A stretch of 64,000 nt of DNA, taken from NCBI GenBank assembly GCA_947683425.1, contig CANTUQ010000060.1, positions 1,364,001 to 1,428,000 of the forward strand. Reading direction: 5' to 3'. Below the pieces are notes generated by a model. It worked only from the letters and a program-made list of their open reading frames with translations. It was not told the DNA's origin and did not search any database. The DNA is from Excoecaria cochinchinensis (lineage: Eukaryota > Streptophyta > Magnoliopsida > Malpighiales > Euphorbiaceae). Both the position numbers and the translations under genes were made by a program. Each line of letters begins with the position of its first letter. Positions within the stretch are counted from its first letter, which is position 1. This document shows positions 25,546 through 37,213 of the stretch, in pieces.

Positions 25546-26032
25546 TGATAACCTTGCAAATATCATTTGCATAAAGGTCCATCCAGTCGGCCCAGTCTAT
25601 TGGCAAGGCCCAAGACCCAATAGCAGAGAGTAGCAGGCGGGAGCTCCTAGGCAGCGCACACGCCCGATTGGCTGATGTGACCGCCAGTCCCATCAGCCGT
25701 CTGACACAAGGTAGCGCGCATGCCCATCAACTGCTCCCTGTCACTTCGCCGCACACCTACTCTGACTGCCAGTTATCACATCCCAGGCACTCAAGTGCAC
25801 CTCAGCTATCTCTTATAAATAGCCCAACCAACGATGGCACCAGGTATTGAATCTCTATCATTCTATCTCTAAGCATTCTCTCTCTAAAAGCTACTAACTT
25901 AAATTTCGGAGTGCTTACGCTTGATCCGACCGGACACTTTCTCTTATAGGATTCACCTATCCGATCGGATCTTACACTACAAACGAGCCAGCTCTCCTTC
26001 TATTTCAGATAAAGTCATTTGCTGCTTTATCA
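25546..26032 (+). mobile_element. solo LTR (487 bp) with 5-bp TSD GTAAT
   Basis: Bounded by TGATAACC and CTTTATCA and flanked by GTAAT at 25541-25545 and 26033-26037. A TATA box (TATAAATAG) is at 25813-25821. It is related along much of its length to the LTR at 2677-3143, in the opposite orientation. No internal region is present, so it is a solo LTR left by LTR-LTR recombination. It sits in the non-coding left part of MULE 1, upstream of the PMD gene. Confidence 0.88.
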
Positions 26033-26039
26033 GTAATCA

Positions 26040-27050
26040 TATTTTCATGTAGCAAAAATCAAGTGTAAGTATTTTTTATAATGTTATTTTATAATTATTT
26101 ATATGATAATGTCTTTAATCAAATATTTAACTGTGTTATATTTTAATTTGTAGGTATTTTTGTTCAGCATATTGGTTACGAAAACGACAAAAAGCAAGTT
26201 ATTATTTTTAGTTTTATTTGATAATGCAAAATTTAAAAGTGTAAAATATGGAAAAAAAATTATGCAATAAAAATTATGCAACATGAATAAAAATTAGTAA
26301 TTTACATGTATTATTTAAGTGTAAACTAATATTTTTTAGATAATACGTGCGGAATAATTTATTTATTATTTATGTTTATGAAAGTTATAAAGTAAATATT
26401 ATATTTATCTGAGTAAGTTGTTAGAATAGAAAAAAATAAATTTAATTTTGTACAATTTTTTTAATAGAAAAGTTTATGAAAATAATAGTATGATAAAATA
26501 TTTAATTATATTATTTTGTGTTATGAAGGAATATTTTCAATTAATCTGATGACGAGGCAAAAAGGTAATTATCTATATTATTATGTGTAATGCAATATGT
26601 AATTATGTAATATAATATAATAATAAATTTATGTATGAAAAAATGTGAAATTAGTGAATAATTATGTTATTGTGATGAGTTTGTTAATGGAAATTATTAA
26701 ATAAAAATAATAATAACAATTAATATAAGAGTTTTTCTTTCATATTTAGCAATTAATATTACTATTATTTGTTTTTACATATTATACTTTGAATATATAA
26801 TTTTTGAAATATTAGAATAAAAAAACAAACGTTGTTCGAATGAAGATATTAAAAACATATATAAAATAATTAAAAGTGTATTTATTTTATATTGAGTGAA
26901 CTTAAATATTTGTTATATAATACATGTTTGAACTGAATTTTTCTTTATTATGCAAAAAGTTTTGTAAAATACATTAATAGTTAATTATTTGAAATATTTA
27001 TTTAACGTTGGATGAAACTTACAGTTATATTTATTCTTGAGGTTATTAAA
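26040..27050. other. AT-rich non-coding interior of MULE 1
   Basis: About 1 kb of very AT-rich sequence between the solo LTR and the PMD gene start, with no open frame worth calling. It may contain the promoter or leader intron of the PMD gene. Confidence 0.5.
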
Positions 27051-28576
27051 AATGAATCAATTCGAAAATCGACAATATATAAATCCGGGTTCAATAGCCG
27101 ACGATCTACTAAAGTTGCATGGAAAACACCGTGCAGATGCTATTTAAAGTAATAATGTATGTATATTTATATGGTTATTATTAAAAAATATTATTAGTTT
27201 TATAAATGTACATATGCTAGAAGAATATGCGACTGAAAGTTTATGATTTTCAAGTTGATCATCAAGTATTGTTTGCACACTGTGCAAGTGTAGATAGCCA
27301 CTACAGGAACACCGATCCAAGAATAGTGCCCTATCTTAGAATGGCAGGATTTTACGGTATTGCGCAAATTGGGGTAATGAATGTGGACTGCAATTTAATA
27401 ACTTTACTTGTAGAGAGGTGAAGACCGGAGACACACACTTTTCACCTTACTGTAAGTGAAGCAACAATAATACTTCAGGTTGTTGGAATCCTGACCGGGC
27501 TACCAATTGAAGGGCAGGCTGTCACGGGACATTTATAATACGATTGGTCATATTTGTGTGGTCGGCTTTTGGGCCAAGTTCGACCAGAAGACGTTCTGAA
27601 AGGCCACAAAATTAAAATGACATGGCTAAGTAGGAATTTCAGTTCATTACCGGCCGGTACAAATGAATATATTGTCCAATATTTTGCCCATGCGTGGATA
27701 TTGCGGTGCATTGGTGGATTGTTATGTCCGAGACAGTCGAACAATTACATTCACTTAATTTGGCTCCCGCTGCTAGAGCATTTAGAGCAAGCGGGGAATT
27801 ATAGTTGGGGATCGGCTTGCTTGGCTTGGTTGTACAGGGAGTTATGTCGTGCTACACGGCTAAGTGCAAATAGACTGAGAGGTTATCACCAACTAATTTA
27901 GATCTGGGCATGAGAAAGACTACCTCAGTTGCACCCTGCATTTCTGCACAATATTGTGTTAAATCAGACCATTCCATATGGGTATAGGTAATATATATAT
28001 ATATTAATCGTATGATATGCTAATCATTCATTAATTATTTTAACAGGTGGCGATCTCCCATTGATTTAAGAAACAATCATAAAAAAAATGTTAATGATTA
28101 TCGTTTGGATTTAGACATGTAACGTCCTGATCAGGTTTGTTTATATTTTAAGCCAATTAATTTGATTTAATATCAAGCAATGTGAATATAACTCTAACAA
28201 CGGCACTCTAAATTGTGATTTTTTTTTTCAGATGGACTGGGAGCCCTACAATAATGTCATCCACTTATTGCCCGAGTATTGTAGAAATGGTGTTAATAGT
28301 TGGCGATCGGTTGTGCCATTAGTATGTTTTCATATTATTGAGTGGCACCAACCTGATCGATGCCTACAGCAATTCGGAATGGAATAATCGATTCCATACC
28401 AGCCTCAAAATAATGACACTGCGCATTCGATTGACTTGCGAGGCACAGTGATATAAATTGGGAAGATAAATTTTTGAGTTTTATTTTTGAGTGGGTAAAT
28501 AGATGGAATCGGGTTGTGGCAACTCAGTTGTTGAGTGCTCCTCTACATCAAAGATCTCAGTACATGCAGTGGTGGA

Positions 28577-30095
28577 TAGAGATGCTCACGGGACGTCCCC
28601 GCACTGGGGCGGGGATTCCCCATCCCCGCCCCCGCAGGGAAGGCGGGGGAGGAACTGGCCCCGCCCCTGCCCAGGTGGGGATCCCCGCCCCCGATGGAGT
28701 ATTCCACACAACTTAAATAAAATTTAATTAATAATTTAAAATTTAAAAAATCCCATACAACTTAAATACAAAAATGTATCCAATACAATTCTAAAATATC
28801 AAGTTGGAAAAATGGCTGGTGGTGAGTATAATCATCAATTATAAATACTGTGTTTTACAATATATATATTGCAATTAGGAGGTCTACATCTTTGCACTTT
28901 ATAATCGCAAATTGAACATTTTTTACATTATGATTCACAATTACCTAATAATTTATATATATTATTTTCGTCAGAGAGAAGAGCACAAGACAAATGATAT
29001 TATGCTTTACAATTTACAAATAATTAATATGCCAAAATTATATTTGCTAAACCAAATAATTGAACAAAAAGACAGTAGTACAGGTACAAATGGTTTTATT
29101 TGCAATCTATAAATGGAATACTAAATTACATTCAGAAAATTAAAAAAAATAAAATAAAACCAATTTACAAATGGCAAATACTAAAATAATCAAACAAACA
29201 CAACCAATCTATAAGGAATAATCAAAATATTTGAATTATTAACTGAAAAAACAGCTATTATCTTTCTTGAATTCATCCTATTCCCACTTCAGAATTGGTC
29301 ACAGTGAAAGTTGAAATTCAATATTTCACAAATTAACTTGAGAATTATTGTCACTAAACCGAAGTTTATTCACTTATGGCTGCAACAAATTTTCTTAAAG
29401 CCTAATTTATATCCTAACAACATAATTTGAACTAAATAATTTTCTTACAGCCTAATTAATATCCTAACAGCATAATTTTCTTAATGCTTAATGCTTGCCC
29501 AGAATCCACTTTCTACAATTCAAATAACAACAAATTTTGGTTGCCGAAGGCAGAATAGACCAAGAAGGAAAAGGGGCAAATGAGATTAAAAAAATGATCA
29601 ATGGTTATCAGAAATCACTTACCACCTTGAGATCTTCGATCAACAGCTGGCGTATTGGAATGACGAAATTGGCGTTCCAAATTGAAAACCAAGCTTAAAG
29701 GAAATTCCCAGAGAGTGAACAGCTTGATTGAAGAAGACGACGAAGCAAATGCAAAGGAACACAATGAATCACTAAATTTATACAAAAACAAACAGGCATT
29801 TTGTGAAAAATAGCTAAAGTTCATAGAGATTTACCGAACAGAGGCAGATTGAGGTCTGTTGCGCTGTGTGTCACCTGAGGGAGATCGAATGGGGATTGGC
29901 GTCAGAACAGACAGAGAGTGAGAGAGACAGGGAGAGCGGCTGAGTGAGACTAAAGAGAAGTATGGAGATCGGAGGCTGGGTGAGACCGTGAGGGAGGAAG
30001 GGAGGGCGGCGGCTGGGTGAGTGAGAGTGGCTGCGTGCGTGAGAGTTTCAAAGGCAAGGAAATAATATTAGGGATTGGATTACTGAAGACATAAA

Positions 30096-30164
<69 letters not shown>

Positions 30165-30314
30165 TTTTTCGGGTCGGGGATCCCCGCGGGGCGGATAGTC
30201 CGCTCCTCGTCCCCGACCCCGAATACTCTCCGGGGATTTTTCCCCCCCATCCCCGCCCCGTTCGAGTCGGGTCCCCGACGGGAATGGGGAATCCCCGCCC
30301 CGTGAGCATCTTTA
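28577..30314. mobile_element. hAT-like element C, 8-bp TSD, GC-rich termini
   Basis: The ends TAGAGATGCTCACGGG and CCCCGTGAGCATCTTTA are flanked by a perfect 8-bp duplication GTGGTGGA (28569-28576 and 30315-30322). About 130 bp at each end is made of GGGGCGGGGA/TCCCCGCCCC repeats. The interior has an (AT)n tract (about 30101-30158). On the minus strand there is a leader-like segment (about 30040-29623) with CT-rich and CCGCC sequence and a splice donor (CAAGGTG|GTAAGT). No transposase domain remains. It is inserted in the PMD gene. Confidence 0.88.
30101..30158. repeat. (AT)n microsatellite
   Basis: An almost uninterrupted AT dinucleotide run of nearly 60 bases just inside the right terminus of hAT element C. 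Confidence 0.95.
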
Positions 30315-31276
30315 GTGGTGGATAACCCAAATTGGTGCATTAATGGGATCAACGATATTAGATTTTTATTTAATATAATTTGAATAATTGGAATTGTTGT
30401 TATCTAAACAATTATTTATTATAATGCAGGCGGATAGTGCTGAACGAATTTACCATGCTGACTATGCTTCATCATCAAATGAGGCTGGTAATATTCGTAT
30501 GACATCGAAAAGCATTCTGGGTGCACTTGGAGCAATAGGAAGGACCTTGGTTGATTATCCCTGATAGCCAGTTCCTCATCCCGTGGAGATTCAACCTCTA
30601 TTAACTCCATATGAAGATTTTCGTTCTACAAGACGTAGCAGGAGAGTCATATCGGAAAGACGTACACAAGTTGCATCCATTCCTATTCAGCCCGGAGTGC
30701 ATCAGGTCCCTCCACCCATGTCATGGCCATATTTTCCTAATGATAGTTCAAGTTCATTTAACATTCTCAGTTTAAGTCAGCAGCAATGATTTAATCAGCA
30801 ACAATTTTATGAAACTCAAACTGGTTCGTCGAATTTTTATGACTCTCAAGCTGAACCTTCTAGATTGAACGTTGATTTGAATGTGAGCTTATCAGAAGGT
30901 GATCATCCACCGAATAACATATATGGACAAATTGGTCAGATGGTGCAAGATGATTTTTTCAATGATCTTTTAAACAGTTCCAATGTCTGTAATACAGTGG
31001 GTTTAACTGATCGTCCATTGTACAGTAGCAAGTATAATGATGTTATGCATATGTCTCATGATTCAAACCCAAGTGAGATAGATCCTTAATTCCATATGCA
31101 AAGTAGTTCATCTCGCAATAGTAGGCGGACGAGTAGGAGATTGTAAATATGTTGTATTGTTCGAACTGTTATGGCAACACAAAAACTTAATTTTTTTCAA
31201 ATGAAATTATATTTACATAATATTAAGGAATAATAATTAGTGATTTAATAAATTCACATAATGATATTACATATTT

Positions 31277-34200
31277 TTAACTTCTAAAAAATTGATTGGA
31301 TGGTCCAGCTGCACTAGTGCATGTTTTTTTGTTATAGCCGATATTTTCGCATTTGCTGCAATGAATAACATTACTCCTTTCCCTTCGATCTAGGGCTGTG
31401 CATCGGTCGGGTTCGGGTCAACCTGAACCGAACCCGACCAACCTGAAAATCGAAATATACCCTATATCCCAAACTGAACCGATCCTATATATTACTAAGG
31501 CCCCGAACCGCATAACCGGATAATTTTCGGGCCCCGAACCAATTAACCCGTTCCCCGATCTCCCTCTGATCCTTTTTCCAGATCTCACTCCCTCTTTCTG
31601 TGATTTTACAACAAAATAAGAAATAAATCTAACACAAATCCATCAACAGTTTCAACTTTTAACAACCCAAGCACAAATCTATCACACAAAATCGAAAATG
31701 AAGAAATAAAAAAAAACGAAGATGAAGAAATAAAAAAAACACAGAAAATAAAAAAAACAGAAAATGAAGAAATAAAAAAAAAGGAAGATGAAGAATAAAA
31801 AAAACACATAAAATTAAAAAAAAAACACATAAATGATAAATCGAAGATGAAGAAATCAATTGAGGAAAAGAAGAAAATGATGACGAAGAAAGAAGGAGAA
31901 ATAAGATAATTCGAAGCTCGAAGAAGAAGATGAGCACGAAGAAGAAGATGAGCACAGATCTGAATGAAGATGAGCACAGATCTGAGGGAAGAAAAAGAAG
32001 TTCAAAGAAGAAGAAAACAAAGACGAAGGAGAAGGAGAGAGAGAGAGGGGGAACCGGAGCCGAATCGTCGGCGGCGGAGGAGAAACAGATGTCAGTGGGT
32101 GGGTGGTGTCTAGTGGGGGCTGAAGAGAGAGGGGCAGAAAGAGAGGGTGAGATCATGAAGGGGGAAGGGGGAGAGAGAGAGGGAGGGAGGCAGAGAGAGG
32201 GAGGGCAACTGGGGAAAGGACAAAAAAAGAGGGTTTATATACCCTCTTCGGTCGGGTTCGGGTTTTGAAGGTTTTAACCCGACCCAAACCCGAACCATCT
32301 CGTTTTTAAAGAACCGACCCGACCCGTATATCCCTAATAACCCTACCCGATTAGCTAATTCAGGTCGGTTTATTCGGTTTCGTCAGTTCTTGCACACCCC
32401 TACTTCGATCCATTTCATTTCGTATGCGCGATGTTTTATGCCGGCCCTTCTTTCTCTTCAGTTCCATATCGGGTACCAATTTAGGACCATAGTACATGGG
32501 CCAATATGCTTTATGTGCCAGGGGTCAAAATTCACCATCATAGCATTTAAGTGCATCAGTAATAGTGTAACACTCATCCACAAATGTGTACATGTCAATG
32601 TGTTTGTGCATGCATGCAGTAATAGCGTGTGAACAAGGCATTTTTGTCCCTTGAAACTTGCTACACTTGCATTCACGCCTGTCGAGGCTGACAATATAAG
32701 TATCTACTTCTGTGTCATCTTCAGGTGCAATGCATGTAATGACGCTGAACAATCGATAACGACTGTCATAATCAATAACCATGTGCCCGCGAGCACTTAT
32801 GGCGCACTTGTTCATGACTTCTACACATTTTGGAGTGAACCCAAATCTTTCAGCCATTTTACTCATATATAAGCTCCTTCTTAGATCGTAAAATTTGACA
32901 AACCTACCAAAAACATGTTCAACTATGGCTATGATAGGCATCATGCCGACACCTTTGAGAGCACTGTTGACACTCTCTGCAATGTTTGTCGTCGTATGCC
33001 CATACCGATATCCACCATCCTCAGACAATATCCAATACTCCAAAGGCACCCTCATCGCCCAGTTATAAGAGTCCAAATCAAGCGCTTTAATCTCATTCAT
33101 ATGCTTACTGAACTTATGCTTCTGGAATTGTGCACCTACACCAGGAATATCAATGAATATTAAAAAAACATGAATTCATATTCTGTGAATAAAGAACAAT
33201 TGCAAGTATTACAAAACTCACCAGCTTTATAAAGCATATCTTTTATTGTTGGTTTGTGATGATGGCTATTGTAGTTACTGAAGAAGTGGCGCAAGCATAT
33301 TATGTGAAATGAATGTGATTTTTTCCACCCACTTCTTTTATCTCGAAAAATAGCCATTATACCAACATACCTGTCTGATATAACTGCTATACCCGGACAT
33401 TGCATAACATGCTTTCTAATTAATCGCATGAACCATGCCCTACTGCTTTTATTTTCTGACTCAACAATAGCAAAAGCAATAAGGAACAACATGTTGTTAC
33501 CATCGACTGAGCTGGTTATTAGAAGTGTTTGTTGGAATTTTTCAGTTAGGAATGTTCCATCTATTAACAAAATGGGCTTACAGTGAACAAGCCCATCAAT
33601 AGCCGATTTAAAGCTCCAGAAAACCCTTTGAAATTGCTTCACATTTTGAAGGGTCGTATCTTGTACCTTCAGCTCATACACAATTCCAAGATTGTAAGTT
33701 TCCAAAGCAAATAAAAAACCTGGTAGCCTCGCATAAGAATCTATGTAATTTTCGAAAATAGACTCCAAAGCTTTCATTTTAGCGTACCATGCCTTTTTGT
33801 ACGACACTTCAAATTTATATTGCTGCTTAATGGACGAAATAGTAACATCAACAGGCATGGTTGGATCTTTACTTACCATTCCCATAATGCAATTCCGAAT
33901 AATTTTGGAGCCCAATTGTCTGTGATCCTTAAACAGATTAGCAAAAGGCATGTATGTGGTCCCTCAAACCTGGTGATCGTCCAAAAAGGATTATTCCCTT
34001 TCATTACTGCTCTTAACCTCCAGTTGCACCCGTCTTCAGCATTCGCACATCGCAAAATCCAAGATTTTTCTTTTGATTTAACAACTCTAAAGTCGACATT
34101 TCTAATTATTGAATACTTTTTGACAGAAGATTTGACTTTTTCCTGGCTGTTGAAAACCAAACCGGTTGATAACTCAGTCATGACATCCCATTAGTTAAAT

Positions 34201-35566
34201 TGCACTCCTTGTGACAAATCAACTTATGCTGCATCAAAATCGATTTCAGTATAATGTTCGGAAGGCAAGTTGTAGTTTACCTGGCTTGTATCCTCACATG
34301 GATGGAGTGATGCTAATGGACTCGCATATTGCGTACCATAAGATGTCTCACTGTCACCATTTTCGGATTCATTAATTTCGTCACTCATATTTGCAGTAGC
34401 ACCCTCAACATCATCTTCTGAGATATAATCATTGCTTAATGAAAAAACAGCGTCATCCTCCATGTCTCCCATATCATATGATAGCTCATTGTCATGTTCT
34501 GAACCGGTTGGATTAGATAATGACACATCATCTGCATTATTAATTGTACTGTTGACGGGTAAGGAATCAACCAATAAATCACCATCCCTTCGTCTACCTG
34601 TCTCAGTTCGCAGAGTTGGTTCCTCAACTAACATCTGAGAAATAGATCGGCGTCGACTAACATCAGGTATAATGGATACAGATCGTCGTTGTCTGACGTC
34701 TAAAATTTGTGAGACTGACTGCCGTCCCCCAATTTGTTCTGTACTCTGAATTTTTGCTGCATTATATTCCTCAACAAGATTTAATTCATTTGAACGACTG
34801 CCTGATCTTATGCCAAATATTGATTTACTGATAAAGTTACTGACCCTTCGACTAAATGACCGTCTGGGTTGACTCGCAGAAATAGTAGGTCTTTGGCGTA
34901 CTGATCGATATAGATCACCATGTCCGAATCCTTCACTAGTCCCTGTTCTTATCATGTCGCTGGCCAAACGACTGACAGACTGCCAAGGCTAACTAGGACC
35001 ATTATCCCCTTCATTGGTAACTGATTGCCGTTGTGGATTTTCACTGACATTATGTATTGTATCTGTGTTTTCTACACCACATAAATTAGTTTCAAATAAT
35101 ATTTCATTATCATGTCTACTTACAGACTGCATTGGATGACTCAGACCGACATCATTTACATACATCAGTTGACTCGGTCCTACATCATACGTTGGAATAT
35201 TAGCAGCTGCATTAGCCTCAGTAACCACAATAATTAACTCGCAACCTTATAGTCATCATATTTCCTTAAATTTTCATATATCATTTCAACATCATCATCA
35301 TCCACCAAATCCATTGATGTCCAGCATATTGAACCTCGGTTGTACATTGGACTTTTGTATATAATTCTTGAAACCACGTCGTTCAAGCCCAAACATAATT
35401 TCACGTTAATTTTATGAATCAATTCAGCAAAAGTAGGCTTATTCGTAAGCCTTAGTCTCCTTGTCATGGCATTTGGATCAGATATATCATATTGAAAACA
35501 TCCTGATCCATAACTTATTTGCCCACCAGGGTCCAAATAAAAGTCAGTATATGCTGCCATCTTCAA
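31277..35566 (-). pseudogene. mudrA-type transposase of MULE 1, disabled and split by a hAT element
   Basis: Read on the minus strand: an N-terminal PB1-like region (35566-35234, ending in a frameshift), an acidic/Ser-rich linker (35228-34224), a MuDR-type DNA-binding region (about 34181-33940), the MULE transposase core (about 33951-33200 plus an exon from 33130), a SWIM zinc finger (CKCSKFQGTKMPCSHAITAC at about 32650) and a C-terminal zinc knuckle (CSKCENIGYNKKTC at about 31340; H replaced by Y). Candidate catalytic acids are the D of LLIDGTFL, the D of ISDR and the E of IAESVNS. A GT-AG intron separates YKAG and AQFQKHK. Lesions are a frameshift near 35234, stops near 34990 and 34225, a frameshift near 33950 and another near 32455. 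Element B (31391-32402) separates the SWIM exon from the zinc knuckle. Confidence 0.85.
31391..32402. mobile_element. hAT-like element B, 8-bp TSD, inside the MULE 1 transposase
   Basis: The ends TAGGGCTGTGCAT and, inverted, TAGGGGTGTGCAAG are flanked by a perfect 8-bp duplication CTTCGATC (31383-31390 and 32403-32410). Subterminal repeats are TCGGGTTCGGG/CCCGAACC type. The interior (about 31610-32230) is purine-rich low-complexity sequence on the plus strand, including a short tandem GAAGATGAGCAC... repeat at 31915-31990. On the minus strand it looks like a CT-rich leader with CCGCCGCCGACGATTC. There is no transposase domain. Confidence 0.88.
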
Positions 35567-35749
35567 AGTGCCTATAAGTTAAAATATGAGATTAATATTT
35601 CCAATTTTTTTTCCACATTTAGATGCTTTATCCAATAATTAAAGCAACAAATTATTAATCAGTTAATAATAATTTAACTCATTACATATTATCAACCAAT
35701 AATAATAATACTACTACTAATAATAATAGTATATGGACACTCAAATATT

Positions 35750-36086
35750 AGTACAAAATTCTAATGAACATAGTGTCCAGGCCATTTATTATAATTGTAC
35801 CACTTACAATAAATTTTTTGTTCCACTAGCATAGTATCTCTAATTTTTAAATATTCTTCTTCACTAACTTTTATTACATCTTTTACGAAAATCAAAACTA
35901 ATTAGAATTTAGATAACATAATGGTATTGTCATGCAAAGAGCTTCCACCATTTCCGCTTCCTCCATTTGATATCCTTTCATTATAATTTCTTGTAACTTT
36001 TTATTAAGTATAATAATATGATTGAACATTGTTATGCCATTTTCAACTCGACAGCTATACAAATCATTCCATTTTTCTACGACCAT
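35750..36086 (-). pseudogene. Copia-type gag fragment (tentative)
   Basis: A 62-codon frame (36086-35898) reads like the UBN2/gag segment of Ty1-copia polyproteins: LYSCRVENGITMFNHI, then KKLQEIIMKGYQ and MEEAEMVEALCMTIPLCY. The same pattern (LYS..M.EG.S...H...F.K....L...G....EED....LL.SLP) is familiar from that family. More gag-like text with stops follows to about 35750. It is cut off upstream near element D (36114). No pol domain is present. Confidence 0.4.
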
Positions 36087-36113
36087 TTACTTAGCAATAT
36101 CACTCATCATAAC

Positions 36114-36675
36114 TAGGGATGATCACGGGGCGGGGAGGGGCTCCCCACCTACTGCCCCGCTCCCCGCCCCCGCTGGGAATGCGGGGGGGAAATCTCCCTC
36201 GTCCCCGCCCCCACGGGGATCCCCGTCCCCGGTGAAACTACCCAATTCTAATGAAAATTTTCGATTCCGATAGAGATTTTCGACCCGAATAAAATATATT
36301 TCACAATATTTACCTTACGAAATTTAATAATTCATTACTTAAAGTTAAAAATATCTCATACAATTTAAATACAAATATTTATAAACATTTTATACAATTA
36401 AAATACAAATATTTGTAAATATTGCATACAATTCAAATATTAATAATATTACTTAAACAATTTACACACCGAATTTAATATATATATATAATAATAAAAT
36501 GTTAATTTTTTTTTCGGGGTGGGGACCTCGTTCCCCGTCCCCACCCCGAATTCAAGGGCGGGGATTTTTTTCTCCCCACCCCTGCTCCCGCGGGAAAAAA
36601 ATTCGGGGATTCCCCGCCCCGTTCGGGTCAGGTCCTCGCCGGGGACGGGAAATCCCCGCCCCATGATCATCCCTA
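36114..36675. mobile_element. hAT-like element D, 562 bp, 8-bp TSD, GC-rich termini
   Basis: The ends TAGGGATGATCACGGGG and CCCCATGATCATCCCTA are perfect inverted repeats apart from one base and are flanked by a perfect ATCATAAC duplication (36106-36113 and 36676-36683). Terminal zones are GGGGCGGGGA/TCCCCGCCCC-rich as in element C, and the 200-bp centre is AT-rich. It is a small non-autonomous relative of element C. Confidence 0.9.
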
Positions 36676-37124
36676 ATCATAACTCTTGGAGTTAAGTATG
36701 TACGTATCATCTACCATAATAACAATAATTAATTTTTCTACACTACATAAAACTCAATTAATAAAATTATTTCAGATTAAATTGCATGGCAATATTCATA
36801 CATTATATTAATAAAACAATATTCATACATTATATTAACAAAACATACCTCAAATTTAATACCCAAATCTTTTCACGAATTTTTGTATCGTTTTCTAAAC
36901 TTCCTCCGAAATGTTGCTTTCAATAAACTTGCTCCGAAATGTAAAACCCAAGAAGAGCAGACGAATTTATATTGGGCATAAATTCTACTAACGCCGCAGT
37001 ACTTGGTTGTGGCGTTAGACACTGATGCCGCAGTACTTGACTGCGGCATCAGTCAAAGTTTTCAGAATTACCGATGGGGCCCACCGCTCTGAAAACGCAA
37101 GTGTCAGCTGCGTTTTCAGAATTA

Positions 37125-37204
37125 CCCTACTGCGGAAAATACTTTTCTTTTCACCTTATTTTGATAAATATTTTGGTAAATTATCCTAGTCAAATCTTTG
37201 TCAA
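37125..37204. repeat. right terminal inverted repeat of MULE 1
   Basis: It is the inverted counterpart of 25038-25115, ending CAAATCTTTGTCAA next to the duplication GTGAATATG. Confidence 0.75.
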
Positions 37205-37213
37205 GTGAATATG

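Larger units (their letters stand above)
27052..31146 (+). pseudogene. plant mobile domain (PMD/MAIN-like) gene, disabled and interrupted by a hAT element
   Basis: The start MNQFENRQYINPGS at 27052 is followed after a probable intron by exon text from about 27224. Recognisable PMD (aminotransferase-like, PF10536) blocks are RPETHTFHL near 27422-27448, GLPIEGQAVTG near 27500, CGRLLG...IKMTWL, then HAWILRCIGG, IWLPLLEHLEQAGNYSWGSA and WLYRELCRATR up to about 27880. Further blocks continue through 28570. Element C interrupts the gene at 28577. The coding remnant resumes at about 30430 and ends with a Ser/Arg-rich tail (SRRTSRRL) at 31146. In-frame stops occur, for example TGA in place of the W of the conserved WRPETHTFHL and IWA*ERLP at about 27913. 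PMD proteins include host MAIN/MAIL1, and the domain is also known in transposons. Being inside MULE TIRs, this is a transposon gene rather than a host copy. Confidence 0.78.
25038..37204. mobile_element. 12-kb Mutator-like element (MULE 1) with PMD and transposase genes, heavily nested
   Basis: Terminal inverted repeats of roughly 80 bp with small gaps (GGGACAAAGATTTGAATAGG at 25038 and, inverted, TTGACAAAGATTTGACTAGG at 37204) are flanked by 9-bp duplications GTGAGTATG (25029-25037) and GTGAATATG (37205-37213), one mismatch. Both subterminal zones carry CTGCGGCAT/ATGCCGCAG motifs (25185-25270 and 36985-37060). Reading inward from the left is a PMD gene (27052-31146, plus strand). Reading inward from the right is a mudrA-type transposase (35566-31277, minus strand). 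Later arrivals are a solo LTR (25546-26032), hAT-like elements C (28577-30314), B (31391-32402) and D (36114-36675), and a Copia gag scrap (about 35750-36086). Both genes are disabled, and the diverged TSD suggests an old insertion. Confidence 0.82.

Noticed and set aside
28474..28727. Gly/Pro/Arg-rich frames
   Set aside because: They read through the GC-rich terminus of hAT element C from the end of the disrupted PMD gene.
31606..32298. Phe/Ser-rich frames of up to 165 codons and an opposing Lys/Glu-rich frame
   Set aside because: Low-complexity GAAGA/TTCTTC sequence inside hAT element B; no family resemblance.
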